Positions 48,383-58,785 of a DNA stretch of 64,000 bases are shown here, piece after piece. Source of the stretch: Cloeon dipterum (taxonomy: Eukaryota > Arthropoda > Insecta > Ephemeroptera > Baetidae). The position numbers were made by a program, and so were the translations under genes. The DNA is taken from assembly GCF_949628265.1 (NCBI RefSeq), contig NC_088789.1, forward strand, positions 36,263,883 to 36,327,882. Direction: 5' to 3'. Within the stretch, counting starts at the first letter, position 1, and every line of letters begins with the position of its first letter. The notes under the pieces are model-generated. The model was not told the DNA's origin. It did not search any database and saw only the letters and a list, made by a program, of their open reading frames with translations.

Positions 48383-48778
48383 GTGCTGAACGTTGAGGGG
48401 ACGGACGTTGTGTAGCTTGAGTTCGCCGTTGAGGATTAATTGTTTACGAGCGATTGTCCATCGCCAACGTCGTCCGTGTCTTCGACTTAGTCGACCAACT
48501 GCTCGGGAGCAATGGGCTGCATCCTCGGCGCTTGCGGCCGTGACGTCGGCCTTTTTGGCAGTGCTGCCGTCCAATTCTCATCCGCTCGGGCGATTGTCCG
48601 CAAACCCTGAAGCAGCGGGAACGTCGGGAACGTGCATCCTTCGCACTATCTCATCCCCAACAGCCTTCGGCAGCACGAACAACGCGTCAACGTCAGGCCG
48701 CCTCCCAGCTTGGCCGGCGTCATGAAGGCGGAGCCGCCCAGCATCAAGGTTACGCCCCGCCACCAGGGTTCCATCCAG
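48383..48778 (+). pseudogene. Two-exon fragment C2, first exon
   Basis: Acceptor GTCGTTCAG and donor ATCCAG|GTGAGA. It shares the early TAG after VLNVEGTDVV. Compared with 56490 it has shifts around 48590-48650. NSLRQHEQRVNVRPPPSLAG and SIKVTPRHQGSIQ-type readings remain. Confidence 0.5.
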
Positions 48779-48968
48779 GTGAGACACTGTTCTTAATAAT
48801 TCTCCATATTTTATTTATTTCAAAAAAAAAAAATCGCAGAACTAAACATGTGTGTGTTGCACTCATATTAAATCGACTAATTTGTTGGTTGACAGACGCT
48901 TTAAAAGACTCGGTAGCTGCGCTCCAACTCTGTTATTTTTATTGCCATTGTGTCTTTCATGTCAACAG

Positions 48969-49322
48969 AAAGTCAGACGCGATTGAGTCTCTCTCCAAGA
49001 GCGTGAAGCAGGCTCTAAGCTGTGGTGACGCGGAGAGCAAGTTTGCCGTTCCCGAACCGACGCTAAGCCTGGCTAAAAAGCTGGTCAAGACTGCGGTTGG
49101 CGAGAGAACTTCGTTCGGCGACTCCGCGCTGTCCGACCGCACTCTATGGTCAGACCAGCGTTGGCGTTGGCTGCAGCACTTGCTTGACAAAGTGCTCAGC
49201 AAGTGCAGCCGCCACTTACGTTGGCTCCTTGAGCGCGTCTCCTTGTCTTCGCTCGAGAAGCAGGTCGCCGAGCTGACCATTGCCAAGTCAGCCACTCTCT
49301 CAAATCACCGTTAGACTCGCAG
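48969..49322 (+). pseudogene. Two-exon fragment C2, second exon, longest frame
   Basis: From CAACAG|AAAGTCAGAC the frame is open for about 114 codons: SDAIESLSKSVKQALSCGDA, SKFAVPEPTLSLAKKLVK, FGDSALSDRTLWSDQRWRWL, QHLLDKVLSKCSRHLRWLLE, RVSLSSLEKQVAELTIAKS. It is then stopped by TAG at the codon that is CAG in the two paralogs, just before CGCAG|GTAAGG. The pattern is an amphipathic coiled coil with a conserved-looking Trp-rich patch. It has a 48-base segment missing from the copies at 45906 and 57076. It is the best preserved copy of this exon. Confidence 0.55.
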
Positions 49323-49824
49323 GTAAGGCCAAAAATTTCCCTAAAACAATTTTTGCATTACAAACTGGAATATATATTGTAAAATTTTCCCGCATCTCTT
49401 TTTTGCTCATTTCGGCGCCGCACATGCTCGGCAAACTTCTCTAATTTCGCGGTGTTTTAAATATTGTGATTGTCAATTAATCGCACTGCGGGAGTGTGTA
49501 AAATCTCATGTGTGTGCATTGCACGCGGCAGGAAAAGGCCGCAAATATTTTGATATACTTTAAAAAAACCAACAATTATAGTTTAAATGGAAGTGACAAT
49601 TCAACACATTTTAAAAATACGAATAAGTTTGCTGCTGTCGCCAGCAGTTAAAAAAATTTCAATTCGCAAATTTGAAGTATCTTTCTCGTTTTTATTCTGC
49701 GTTTAAAGATCGAACAGGTAATTCGAGTGTGTGAACACACCTAGCCATGCCAAACGCAGAGCTTTGTGTTTAGAAAGAAGGAGGCGGAGTCAAGGGACAA
49801 TAATTTTTAGTGAGTTGGCGCTAA

Positions 49825-50003
49825 TGCGCATGCGTGTTGTCGTTAGTTAGCAGCTGGCACTGTTATTGTTGGCAGGCATGGCACTGGCAGATACAGGAGG
49901 ATGTGTGCTCTGTTGGCCTTCGGTCGTAATTTAGTTGCCCGGGACCCGGCCAACGACCATTAGGGGACTGTCGAGGACCACGGCTGACCCGCGGCCACAC
50001 TGG
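49825..50003 (+). promoter_or_regulatory. TGCGCATG module 5 with exon and donor
   Basis: GCTAATGCGCATGCGTGTTG at 49825, then GTTGCCCGGGACCCGGCCAA, GGACCACGGCTGACCCGCGG and CACTGG|GTGAGTACAA at 50004. Confidence 0.45.
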
Positions 50004-50903
50004 GTGAGTACAATTTATAATGCATTATTTCATATTTTGGGGGCAACGCATTTATACACGTTATCGGTAAAATTTTGCGAGCCACTATGCAATAATTTGC
50101 ATTTTGATAACGGAAAATTTTGCATTTTTCAATAAACAATCACAATTTTTATGCTAGAAATGGGCAACAATCGATTTGTCATTGAGTTTTTTATTTTGAT
50201 TTGAAGCTCGGGCGCATCCCTCTTCTTAAACGGATAATTTTCCTGTCATTCGTGCGTCTCAACTCATTGATTTCGCCATTATACAAAAAATGCACAAACT
50301 AGCGCGCGCGCCTCCTTCCTGCCTCGCTTCAATTAACACGAGTGCGCGGCGTTTCTTTTATTACTTGCGGGACACGCGTTTTTATTGCCGTGCAGCCGCC
50401 TACGTGACGTCATAATAACACACGCGCGAATTATTATGTTCCACTCGGCAGATACAGATATATTTCCAGTCATTCATGCATCTGGTGCGTCTCAACTCAT
50501 TAATTTCGCCATTATACGAAATGCAACTTTTAAATCTTGCCGCGCTATTTGCTGTTAGAGCAGGCGACCGGGAGCGAACTTAGCGGCGCCAGCGGCAGTT
50601 GCATGAAGCTAGATTTGCTAGGCCTGTGGTCAGTCGCCATTTTGGCAGCTGTGTTGAGAATTGTTTCTCGGTCTGCAGCCGTGCCGTGATCGAGGATTAA
50701 GAGGCCTGCGAGGTGGCCGGCGACCAACAGGCGGCCACCGAGGGCCGTGGCTGGCCACGGACGGCGTGCGGGACAAGTCAGAGGGCCCCGCTCAGCCAGA
50801 TTCTGATTCCCAGTTTCCGAGGCCGCTTTTCCCAAGTGCATCGTCACGCGGGCTTGCTAGGATATCCGCAAATTGAAGAAGCTGCAGCCTCCGCCAGCAG
50901 CAC

Positions 50904-51037
50904 ATGCAGGTGCAACCTATGACCCTGCGGCCGCCGCCCGTCGCTGAGAGCGCCTCCGCCTCCCCCGTCAACTCGCTCCTTGACCACATCCACGCAAGTT
51001 CCTTGAAGCGCCGCAACACTCTGAATTCATTCACCAG
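50904..51037 (+). pseudogene. Exon-like segment with GC donor, copy 2
   Basis: The reading MQVQPMTLRPPPVAESASAS and PVNSLLDHIHASSLKRRN is 134 bases, the same length as copy 1, ending TCACCAG|GCAAGTTT. The GC donor is conserved between copies. Most base differences from copy 1 change the amino acid. Confidence 0.4.
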
Positions 51038-51582
51038 GCAAGTTTCATCATATTTAATTGAGAACGGTGGCTTTAAAACTGCATTTTTGAATTTTCGCAT
51101 CCTCTACGAATAATAGATATAGGCAAAATGAGGCTAGATATAACGCAATTCCAGGCCGAAACGCGCTAAAATCTGATTATCAGGAACTGAAACGAGGTTT
51201 CGTAGCACTCGTTGACTTGAATGGGACGATAAAAAATCTGACTGCATCAATTATTGGTTAGAACACGATCCAACCGTTGCTCCAAATGAAATTTCGTGAA
51301 TTGTTTCATAATACGTAGCAAAAATTGATTTTTTTTTCAAAAATTGCTAATTTCGTGTTCAATGGCATCAAATTTATTTTGAAGTTTTCCGAGTCATTTC
51401 TTCTGCTCTGCATTCTTCTTGTAAAAATATTTATTGATTCAGATAGTTGCAGTAGAAACTTTAAATAGCATTTTTTTGCAATCGATTGCTTTACTGATTT
51501 TTGTTATTTGGCACGTCAAATTTCAATTCAGCCAGATGACGAAACAAAATATTATTATATCATGTATTTGAGCTGGCTCTTA

Positions 51583-51801
51583 TGCGCATGCCTGTTGTTT
51601 AGCACTGCTAGCAGCTGGCACTCTTGGCACGAAGAGAAGATTGCTGCTGGCGGTGGCACTGCTAGCCTTGCAGCTGGCGGTGGCACTGGCACTGGCAGTC
51701 TCCAGTCTCAGTCTTTAGTCTGACAGCGACTGGACAATGACGTGCGTGTTGCTGGTCTGCAGCCGTGACAGGCGAATATCGAGGACCATCACACTTTTTA
51801 A
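51583..51801 (+). promoter_or_regulatory. TGCGCATG module 6 with exon and donor
   Basis: TGCGCATGCC at 51583, GGTGGCACTGGCACTGGCAG, AATGACGTGCGTGTTGC, GAGGACCATCACAC and TTA|AGTGAGTACAC at 51802. It is the direct partner of module 3. Confidence 0.4.
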
Positions 51802-52137
51802 GTGAGTACACTATGTTTTGCTGTTCCCTTTTTCTTGTTCCTTTTTGCTTTACCCTTTTTCCAGCTTTCCCCAATTTTATCAAATAGCTGAATTGGCTAA
51901 TTTGGGCCTTTTGGCGAAGGGACGGTCGCCTTAGCTTTGCACTAGCCAATCAGATTAGCTCCAGGCCAAAAATCACCTCATATATATTATCTCAAAATAA
52001 ATTTCAAAGCTTTCGTCCTTAAAATATTTTTAAATTAAATTAAATTAAATAGTTTGACTGCAATAAATATTCATTTATAGTTAAAAATTAATAAAATCAA
52101 TATTAAGAAATTGTGGTTGATGTTGTTGTGGTGTAAG

Positions 52138-52381
52138 GTCGTCGAAGAGGGCGCAACAGTGCGGTTCCAGTGCGCAATCGCCGGCCACCCGACGCCCTGG
52201 GTGACCTGGGACAAGGACGGCCTGATCCTGACGCCGTCGCGCAGACTGACCATCAAGGAGAAAGACGATCTGCGCCTCGTCGAAATCAGCGAGGTGACCG
52301 TGGAGGACGCCGGCCTCTACAGAGCCACCCTGGAGAACGACGTCGGCCGCATCGAGGGTAGCGCCAGGCTGGACGTCATCG
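52138..52381 (+). CDS. Ig I-set domain exon, copy 2
   Basis: Same limits, length (244) and phases as copy 1: acceptor GTGTAAG|GTC, donor ATCG|GTGAGT. It differs at four positions only: KER to KEK, LRI to LRL, EAS to EGS, and the last base before the donor. None is synonymous. It is open and keeps the B-strand Cys and core Trp, with Ala at the F-strand position. With copy 1 it could form a pair of mutually exclusive or tandemly included Ig exons. Its out-phase (1) does not fit the exon at 54483 directly, so an unseen exon may lie between. Confidence 0.8.
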
Positions 52382-53130
52382 GTGAGTTTTGTACTTTGTT
52401 CAATCCCCTCGGTATTTCCATCGATTAAATCTATTATTGCGTTCGATTACGTCGGTGGAAGATGCAATGACTTGCGATGCGATGCCTACTGATGCATTTT
52501 TTAGTCTTGTCGTTGCGTCTTTTTCTCTTAGATTTAGTATCTCATGAGAGTAGGCAAGACTTGGAATTTGGGAAATTCAGTATGAGATGACACAAAATAT
52601 TTGCCAGCTTTCGGAAAATTGCCATAAATATTATGCCCCTTCGCCAAGGGTTAAAAAAATTCCTCGTCTGTCTTTTTCAACTATTTTAGCAATTCCTCGT
52701 GGTTGATCCAGTTTAAATTCCAAATGGGTGGTAAAAATCGTTTATATTTTTATATATTGCTTCGCAGAGCATATCACACAGTTTTGACAGTCAAAGTTAC
52801 GTTTAAAATTGAATATTTTTAATATTATCCTTCCGTATGACTTTGGTTTTAAATTTTCTACCAGGCCACATTGGCGCGGAGACAAAATACATATATTGTG
52901 TTAGTATAATCCAAAATGTATTTTGAGCCAGTATTTCTGGTTTACAGGTGTGTTTGGGACTCAAAGACTAAATTTCCTAATAGAAAAGCTCCGTTTTTTC
53001 GTTCCAGTTTTAATTTTTTTGGGCTGTGAACTCTAGAAAAGGCGAATATTTTTACTTTTAGCTTCCAAATCACCACGGAATCATCAAACAAAGCATTAAT
53101 AATTCAGTTTTAAACTATTTGAATCATATA

Positions 53131-53584
53131 AAGTCGTTTTTTATACATTATTTATAAAGAGAATAAAATCGGATTTTTATTAATAGAGCTGAATCGAGAT
53201 TATATATTTTATTATTTTCGGCGGCGCAGGGGTCAACTAGCTGGGCTGTGTAGCCGCGCGCCCGGTAATAAATTCAGGGCTCTTTTTTCTCGATTTTGTT
53301 TGCTGATAAGCGCGCAGCACTCACGTGAACTCATATTTCAGCGATTCCTCTTCTCGGCTCTCGGCTCTGAGCAGCGTCGTTAAACGACGAGATAAATGGC
53401 AGTTTAATGCCCGGATCGGGTTTGTCCGAAATTAATTTGAAACACAACATATCGGATTTCCTCTGCAATTGCTGCGCGCCGGTCGAGAAATTACAATTTA
53501 TTCTAACTTAAATTTCGATAGCGCGACTCATTGCCCGCCAGGCAAATGTACTTACTTTTCGCAATTTTTATTTATTTTCGCCTG
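53131..53584 (+). other. Single-copy spacer
   Basis: A/T sequence followed by GC-rich sequence around 53220-53420 (GGCGGCGCAGGGGTC, CTCGGCTCTCGGCTCTGAGC). No paralog was noticed in the window. No gene is supported. Confidence 0.4.
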
Positions 53585-54215
53585 GCAACCGGCAAGGCGT
53601 CTCTGCAGTGCGACCTTTGGCCGGCGTCGCGTTAGGTTTAGGTGTGTCGGCGTCGGCTTGTTGAATGCGAGCCGAGAGAAACGAAATAATTTGTTCATAA
53701 ATCTGCGCGGCGGTGCTCTCGAGGTGAAAGATCACGATGAAAACGGTCATTTTGTCGGCGAATTAATATCCGAACGCCATTTTTCATCTGTCACTGCGCA
53801 GCAAACACACAGAAACATTATCGAGAGTGCCGACGACTCTCGCTGAGAATGTGTGCGAAAGCCAACTGAGCGAGCCGATAAATTTGTTTCGAATAAATTT
53901 GCTCGCCGAGAAAACAAACCCCGTTATCGCACGCGCGCGTCTCGCCCTTGCGCGCAAAAAGGAAATGAAACAGCACAAAGCATGGCACACAGAAAAGCAT
54001 CTTGCTCGCCTATGCCTGCGCGCTGACAACTTTGAATTAAATTTTGGATGCGTGAGACATTCGCACCACCCACTTGATTCTTTTGGACGCTGTTGAACAT
54101 ATTCTGGAAGTGTTCTTCTTTGTGAAGTCACCGCTGGTAGTTTTTAATTTAATTTCCTCGGTGAATGTCGTGCGTACAAATTAAAAGGGAATAAGCTTTA
54201 AACTCGGATTTAGTT
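53585..54215 (+). repeat. Segmental duplication, copy 2 (partner 36920-37500)
   Basis: Same order of landmarks as copy 1. It has an extra piece at 53820-53910 containing CGAGAGTGCCGACGACTCTC, a hairpin-forming GAGAGT/ACTCTC pair, and AAATTTGTTTCGAATAAATT. Confidence 0.88.
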
Positions 54216-54482
54216 AATGTAAAATCGTGTAATTTTCACTCGCTTTGTCCAGCCTATTTAAATAATTCAAACCGGTCCTATCTTGAAATATCTTGCAGGA
54301 TATTGTAAAATGGGTTTTAAAAAATTCTCCAACAATCACAGTCTCAACACACGAGGATTGTACATAATTGGAGAAGGAAAAAAGACGTTACGCAATGCAA
54401 AGATTTGCGTTTATAGCAAGTTCCGAGCACATAATTTTTTACTGTGGTAAAAGCTATAGTTGTTTGTTGGTTGTTGTTGCAG

Positions 54483-54584
54483 TGCCCTGTTGAGTGGCAA
54501 GCTGTCCCGACCGCCCGGCCTGCTGTATACCGAGTCCATCCCACGCACCACACCCATCCAGAAGCAAACCACCCTCCATGCGGA
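54483..54584 (+). CDS. Coding exon, 102 bases (LSRPPGLLYTESIPRTTP)
   Basis: Acceptor GTTGTTGTTGCAG and donor GCGGA|GTGAGT. The best frame needs two bases from the previous exon and reads ALLSGKLSRPPGLLYTESIP, RTTPIQKQTTLHA, leaving two bases, a symmetric 2-2 exon. A phase-0 frame is also open, while phase 1 hits TGA at once. GC-rich third positions contrast with the flanking A/T. Thr/Pro/Ser-rich linkers of this kind lie between Ig domains in cytoskeletal proteins. The family is not recognised and no upstream exon in the window supplies the right phase. Confidence 0.5.
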
Positions 54585-54594
54585 GTGAGTAGCA

Positions 54595-55026
54595 TATTCC
54601 AATAATTTATGTGCAGCACATTCTCGGCTCGAACGTATTTCGTCAAGATCGTTTCTATTTTGCTTAAAATTCCGAATTTGAAATTTTTTTTTTAATTTAA
54701 TAATTTTATTGTTGAAATTCCATATAGCACGTATGTTAGATCGTTTTATTTCGGTCATATCGACGTCATAATTTCGTGTCGCGAATTCTTTCAATTGCTT
54801 TCTTGTTAAATGCCGGTGAGCATGAATAAATCGTAAGAGTTGCGGTGAAAGAAATCCACCTCTTACTCTAAAAATGGCTAATCACGGTCTCGAGCATGAC
54901 TTTCCCGCTTTCCGAGAATACAAAAAAAGGGCGGTTTAATTGAGAGATATTATTCCACCTTTCGGCCGCATATTTATTTGTTTTTACGACGCGTGGGCCG
55001 CGGGCGGCGGACACACGATTTCTGCC
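54595..55026 (+). other. Intron-like single-copy sequence
   Basis: Mostly A/T with no supported coding signal. CGACGTCATAATT near 54763 is a half-CRE. Confidence 0.4.
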
Positions 55027-55990
55027 CAAACTAGCGCGCGCCTCCTCCCTGCCTTCAATTAACACGAGTGCGCGGCGTTTCTTTTATTACCGGCAGGACA
55101 CGCGTTTTTATTGCCGTGCAGCCGCCTACGTTACGTCATAATAACACACGCGCGAATTATTATGTTCCACTCGGCAGATACGGATAAATTTCCTGTCATT
55201 CGTGCGTCTGGTGCGTCTCAACTCATTAATTTCGCCATTATACGAAAAATAAAACTTTTAAATCTTGCCGCGCTGTTTGCCGTTAGGGCAGGCGATCGGG
55301 AGCGAAATTAGCGGCGCCAGCGGCAGTTGCATGAAGCTAGATTTGCGATGCCTGAGGCCAGTCGCCATTTTAGCAGCTGTGCTGAGAATTGTTTTTGGTC
55401 TGCGGCCGTGCCGTGATCGAGGATTAAAAGGCCTGCGAGGTGGCCGGCGACCAACAGGCGGCCACCGAGGGCCGTGGCAGGCCACGGACGGCGTGCGGGA
55501 CAAGTCGAAGGGCTTGGAGGCGGTTTGGGACTCGCTCAGCCAGATTCTGATTCCCAGGGTGCGAGGCCGACATTTCCCAAGTGCATCATCACGCGGGCTT
55601 GCAAGGATATCCGCAAATTGAAGCAGCAGTAGCCTCCGCCAGCTGCACATGCAGGTGCAACCTCCGACCCTGCGGCTGCTGCCCGTCGCTGAGAGCGATT
55701 CTTTCGTTTGGATGTCCAGCACAACAAACCCATGCCCGCCAGCTGCACGAGAGGCTCTATTTTGGCGACAGATGTTTACTGCCTGGCCCTTCGAGTTGCT
55801 TCGGCTTCAAGGTAGGAAATTGGAACTAATAACGAGCTTGATGTGTGTTAATTTACCCTCGGCAAGCTCTATTTTCGTGATTTCTCCGCTCACCCGATGG
55901 CCGGTTAATTTTTCAGTCCGCTCACTGGCAGCAACAAATTTTACGCATAATCAGTTGCATCTGTTTTGATAGATTTCGATCCAGTAACTC
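55027..55990 (+). repeat. CRE block copy 3 plus block R copy 4 and tail
   Basis: CCGCCTACGTTACGTCATAA shows the CRE palindrome broken by G to T at 55132. Block R follows (55310-55640) with an extra GGCTTGGAGGCGGTTTGGGA giving the reading RDKSKGLEAVWDSLSQILIP, absent from other copies, so this copy keeps ancestral sequence deleted elsewhere. AAGCAGCAGTAGCC carries TAG where others have CAG. A donor-like CTTCAAG|GTAGG lies at 55811. Confidence 0.75.
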
Positions 55991-56489
55991 AATTGGCCAG
56001 TTTTTATTTGTCTGTGTTAATGTTTAGTACACCAAACATTTCAATGATCATTAATCGGGTCCTTATATCAAGCTAAAAGGGAAATATTTCGGTTCCTTGC
56101 TTATTGTTGCCGTTGGTGGACGGTGTTCGGCAAAGGTTTTTGGCCCGGAAATTGTCTCAAACCGACGGCTGTGCTTCTCCGAGTGAAGAAACTGTTCTTT
56201 TTTTGTTAATCCCGTTTTAAAAGCTTAAATTATGAGTTAAAAACCTCCGCGAATTTTTGTTTTTTTTTCAAATGAAATATTTCCATCGCTGATTCTTTGC
56301 ATTGATTTTACACGATACTCTAGACGTTTTAAACAAATATTTCCCTCGCATAGACTTATTTAATAGATTGATATGCTCCCATTTAAATGTGGCTTTTTTC
56401 TTCTCAGTTTTGATTTTGAATATTTAATTTTCTTCGTTTTTTGCTGCAAACAACTTCGTCTGTTAATAATTAAAATTGTTTCCGTTCAG

Positions 56490-56886
56490 GTGCTGAACGC
56501 TGAGGAGACGGACGTTGCTTAGCTCGAGTTCGACGTTGAGGATTACGTATACGCGCGATAGTCTATCGCCAACGTCGTCCGTGTCTCTCGACTTAGTCGG
56601 CCAACTGCTCGGAACACTGGGCTGCATCTTTGGCGCTTGCGGCCGTGACGTTGGCCTTTTTGGCAGTGCTGCCGTCCAATTCTCATCCGCTGGGGCGATT
56701 GACGGCAACCCCTTCAGCAGCGGGAACGACGGGAACGTGCATCCTTCGCGCGATCTCATCCTGAATAGCCTTCGGCAGCATTTGCAACGCGTCAATGTCA
56801 AGCTGGTTTCCAGCCTGGCCGACGCCGTGAAGAAGACGGAGCCGCCCAGCATCCAGGTTACGCCACGCAACCAGGGTCCCATCCAG
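56490..56886 (+). pseudogene. Two-exon fragment C3, first exon, best frame
   Basis: VLNAEETDVA then TAG, LEFDVEDYVYAR in the first frame. After a shift near 56555 there is a long continuous reading: DSLSPTSSVSLDLVGQLLGT, LGCIFGACGRDVGLFGSAAV, FSSAGAIDGNPFSSGNDGN, HPSRDLILNSLRQHLQRVNV, SSLADAVKKTEPPSIQVTP, ending ATCCAG|GTGAGA. This shows the ancestral linker most clearly. Family unknown. Confidence 0.55.
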
Positions 56887-57075
56887 GTGAGACACTGTTC
56901 TATACAGTATTATTCTCCATATTTTATTTATTTCAAAAAAATCGCAGAACTAAACAGTATGTGTTGCACTCAGTTGAAATCGACTAATTTATTGGTTGAC
57001 AGACGCTTTAAAAGACTCGGGAGCTGCGCTCCAACTCTGTTATTTTCATTGCCATTGTGTCTTTCATGTCAACAG

Positions 57076-57387
57076 AAAGTCAGACGCGATTGAGTCTCTG
57101 TCCAAGAGCGTGAAGCAGTTTGCAAACAAGGCTCTAAACTGTGGTGACGCGGAGAGCAAGTTGGCCGTTCCCGAACCGACGCTAAGCCTAGCTAAAAAGC
57201 TGGCCAAGCCTTCGGTCGCCGAGAGGAACTCGTTCGGTGACTCCGCGCTGGCCGACCTCACTCTATAGTCAGACCAGCGTTGGCGTTCGCTCCTTGAGCG
57301 CGTTTCCTTGTCCTCTTTCGAGAAGCATATCTCCGAGCTGACCAATGCCAAGTCAGCCACTTTCACAAATCACCGTCAGACTCGCAG
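57076..57387 (+). pseudogene. Two-exon fragment C3, second exon
   Basis: SDAIESLSKSVKQFANKALN, DAESKLAVPEPTLSLAKKLA and ERNSFGDSALADLTL are followed by TAG where C2 has TGG, then RVSLSSFEKHISELTNAKS to CGCAG|GTAAGG. The copy retains the extra residues QFANK missing from C1 and C2. Confidence 0.55.
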
Positions 57388-57882
57388 GTAAGGCCAAAAA
57401 TTTCCTTAAAACAATTTTTGCATCACAAACAGGAATATAGATTGTTAAATTTTCCCACATCACTTTGTTGATCATCTCGGCGCCGCACATGCGCGGCAAA
57501 CTGCTCTAATTTCGCGGTGTTTTAAATATTGGGAGTGTCAATTAATCGCACTGTGGGAGTGTAATATCGCGCGTGGCAGGAAAAGGCCGCAAATAATTTG
57601 ATATATTCTAAAAAAACACCAACAGTTATAGTTTATAAAGAAGTGAAAATTCAACACATTTTACTTATAAATAGTTTTTGAATGAGTTTGCTGCTGTCCT
57701 AGCAGTAAAAAAAATTCCATTTGCTAATTTGAAGTATTATTTTACTCGTTTTTATTCTGTGGTTAAATATGGAGTTGGTGAATGCGTGTGTGCGCACACA
57801 CGTCGCCATGCCAAACGCAGAGCTTTGTGTTTAGAAAGGAGGCGGAGTCAAGGGCCAATAATTTTTATTGTGCTGGCGCTAA

Positions 57883-58071
57883 TGCGCATGCGTGTTGTCG
57901 TTAGTTAGCAACTTAGCAGCTGGCACTGTTATTGTTGACAGGCATGGCTCTGGCAGAGACTGGAGGATGTGTGCTCTGTTGGCCTGCGGTCATAATTTAG
58001 TTGCCCGGGAACCGGCCAACGACCATTAGGTGACTGTCGAGGACCACGGCTGACTCGCGGCCACACACAGG
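57883..58071 (+). promoter_or_regulatory. TGCGCATG module 7 with exon and donor
   Basis: GCTAATGCGCATGCGTGTTG at 57883, GTTGCCCGGGAACCGGCCAA, GGACCACGGCTGACTCGCGG and CACAGG|GTGAGTACAA at 58072. Confidence 0.45.
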
Positions 58072-58445
58072 GTGAGTACAATTTATAATGCATTAATTAA
58101 TATTTTGGGGGCAACACAATTATACACGTCATCGTTAAAATTTTGCAAGCCACTATGCAATTATTTGCATCTTGATAACGTAAAATTTTGCATTCATAAA
58201 ACAAAAGAATTCCAACTTTATTTTTTGCAAGAAACGACCATTGATCAAATCAATTTTGAAATTTTGAGTCTGTTTAGCGATGCGAAATTTTACCGCACAA
58301 TTCCAAGACGAATTCGAACTTTTAAGTCTTACCGCGCAATTTGCTATTAGAGTAGATGATTGGTAGCGATGCCAGCGGCAGTATTATGAAAAACGTGGTG
58401 GACGGTGTGTCGCTTGCGTTGCTTGTCGCTTGTTTTTTTTTGAGG
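58072..58445 (+). repeat. Intron-like segment plus truncated block R
   Basis: The intron opening is paralogous to 46888-47170, then the start of block R (GGTGGACGGTGTGTCGCTTG) breaks off at about 58440. There it is joined to the dispersed intronic block, a rearrangement junction. Confidence 0.7.
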
Positions 58446-58449
58446 CCAC

Positions 58450-58785
58450 ATTCAATGCCGAAACGCTCAGAAATCTGATTATCGGGAACTGAAACTAGGT
58501 TACACATCATTCGTTGAATGGAATGGACGATAAAAAAATCTGACTGCGTTAATTATTGATTAGAATTTAATCTAACTGTTTCTCCAAAGGATTATTCGTG
58601 AATTTTTTGGAAATACGGGGCACCATTTGAATTTTTATTTCAAAAATTTCCAGCTAGTTGCAGTAGAAATCTTAAAAAACATGTAATCTAGCAAAAAAAC
58701 CCGCGCTACTGATTGCTTACTGATTTTGGTTTTTGGCACGTCGAATTTCAATTTGGTACGCTATAAATGTTTATAGAAGCAGTGA
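58450..58785 (+). repeat. Dispersed intronic block, copy 4 of 4
   Basis: GGGAACTGAAACTAGGTTAC to TTGGCACGTCGAATTTCAAT and GTACGCTATAAATG, nearest to 39195-39535. It leads straight into coiled-coil fragment B, whereas copy 1 has 300 more bases there. Confidence 0.9.

Larger units (their letters stand above)
47975..50003 (+). repeat. Block C, copy 2 of 3
   Basis: ATATTTCGGTTCCTTCCTTA to the donor at 50004. After the donor this copy joins directly to the CRE-block lead-in (ATGCTAGAAATGGGCAACAA) of the 50230 duplication, unlike copies 1 and 3. Confidence 0.9.
50230..53130 (+). repeat. 2.9 kb segmental duplication, copy 2 (partner 42050-44930)
   Basis: It contains a CRE block (TGACGTCA at 50405-50412), block R copy 3 (50580-50900), the GC-donor exon, the dispersed intronic block (51150-51540), module 6 and Ig exon copy 2 in the same order as copy 1. 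Confidence 0.92.
56083..58071 (+). repeat. Block C, copy 3 of 3
   Basis: ATATTTCGGTTCCTTGCTTA to the donor at 58072. It shares both exons and module 7. Closer to copy 1 than copy 2 in its second intron and second exon (no 48-base segment). Confidence 0.92.
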
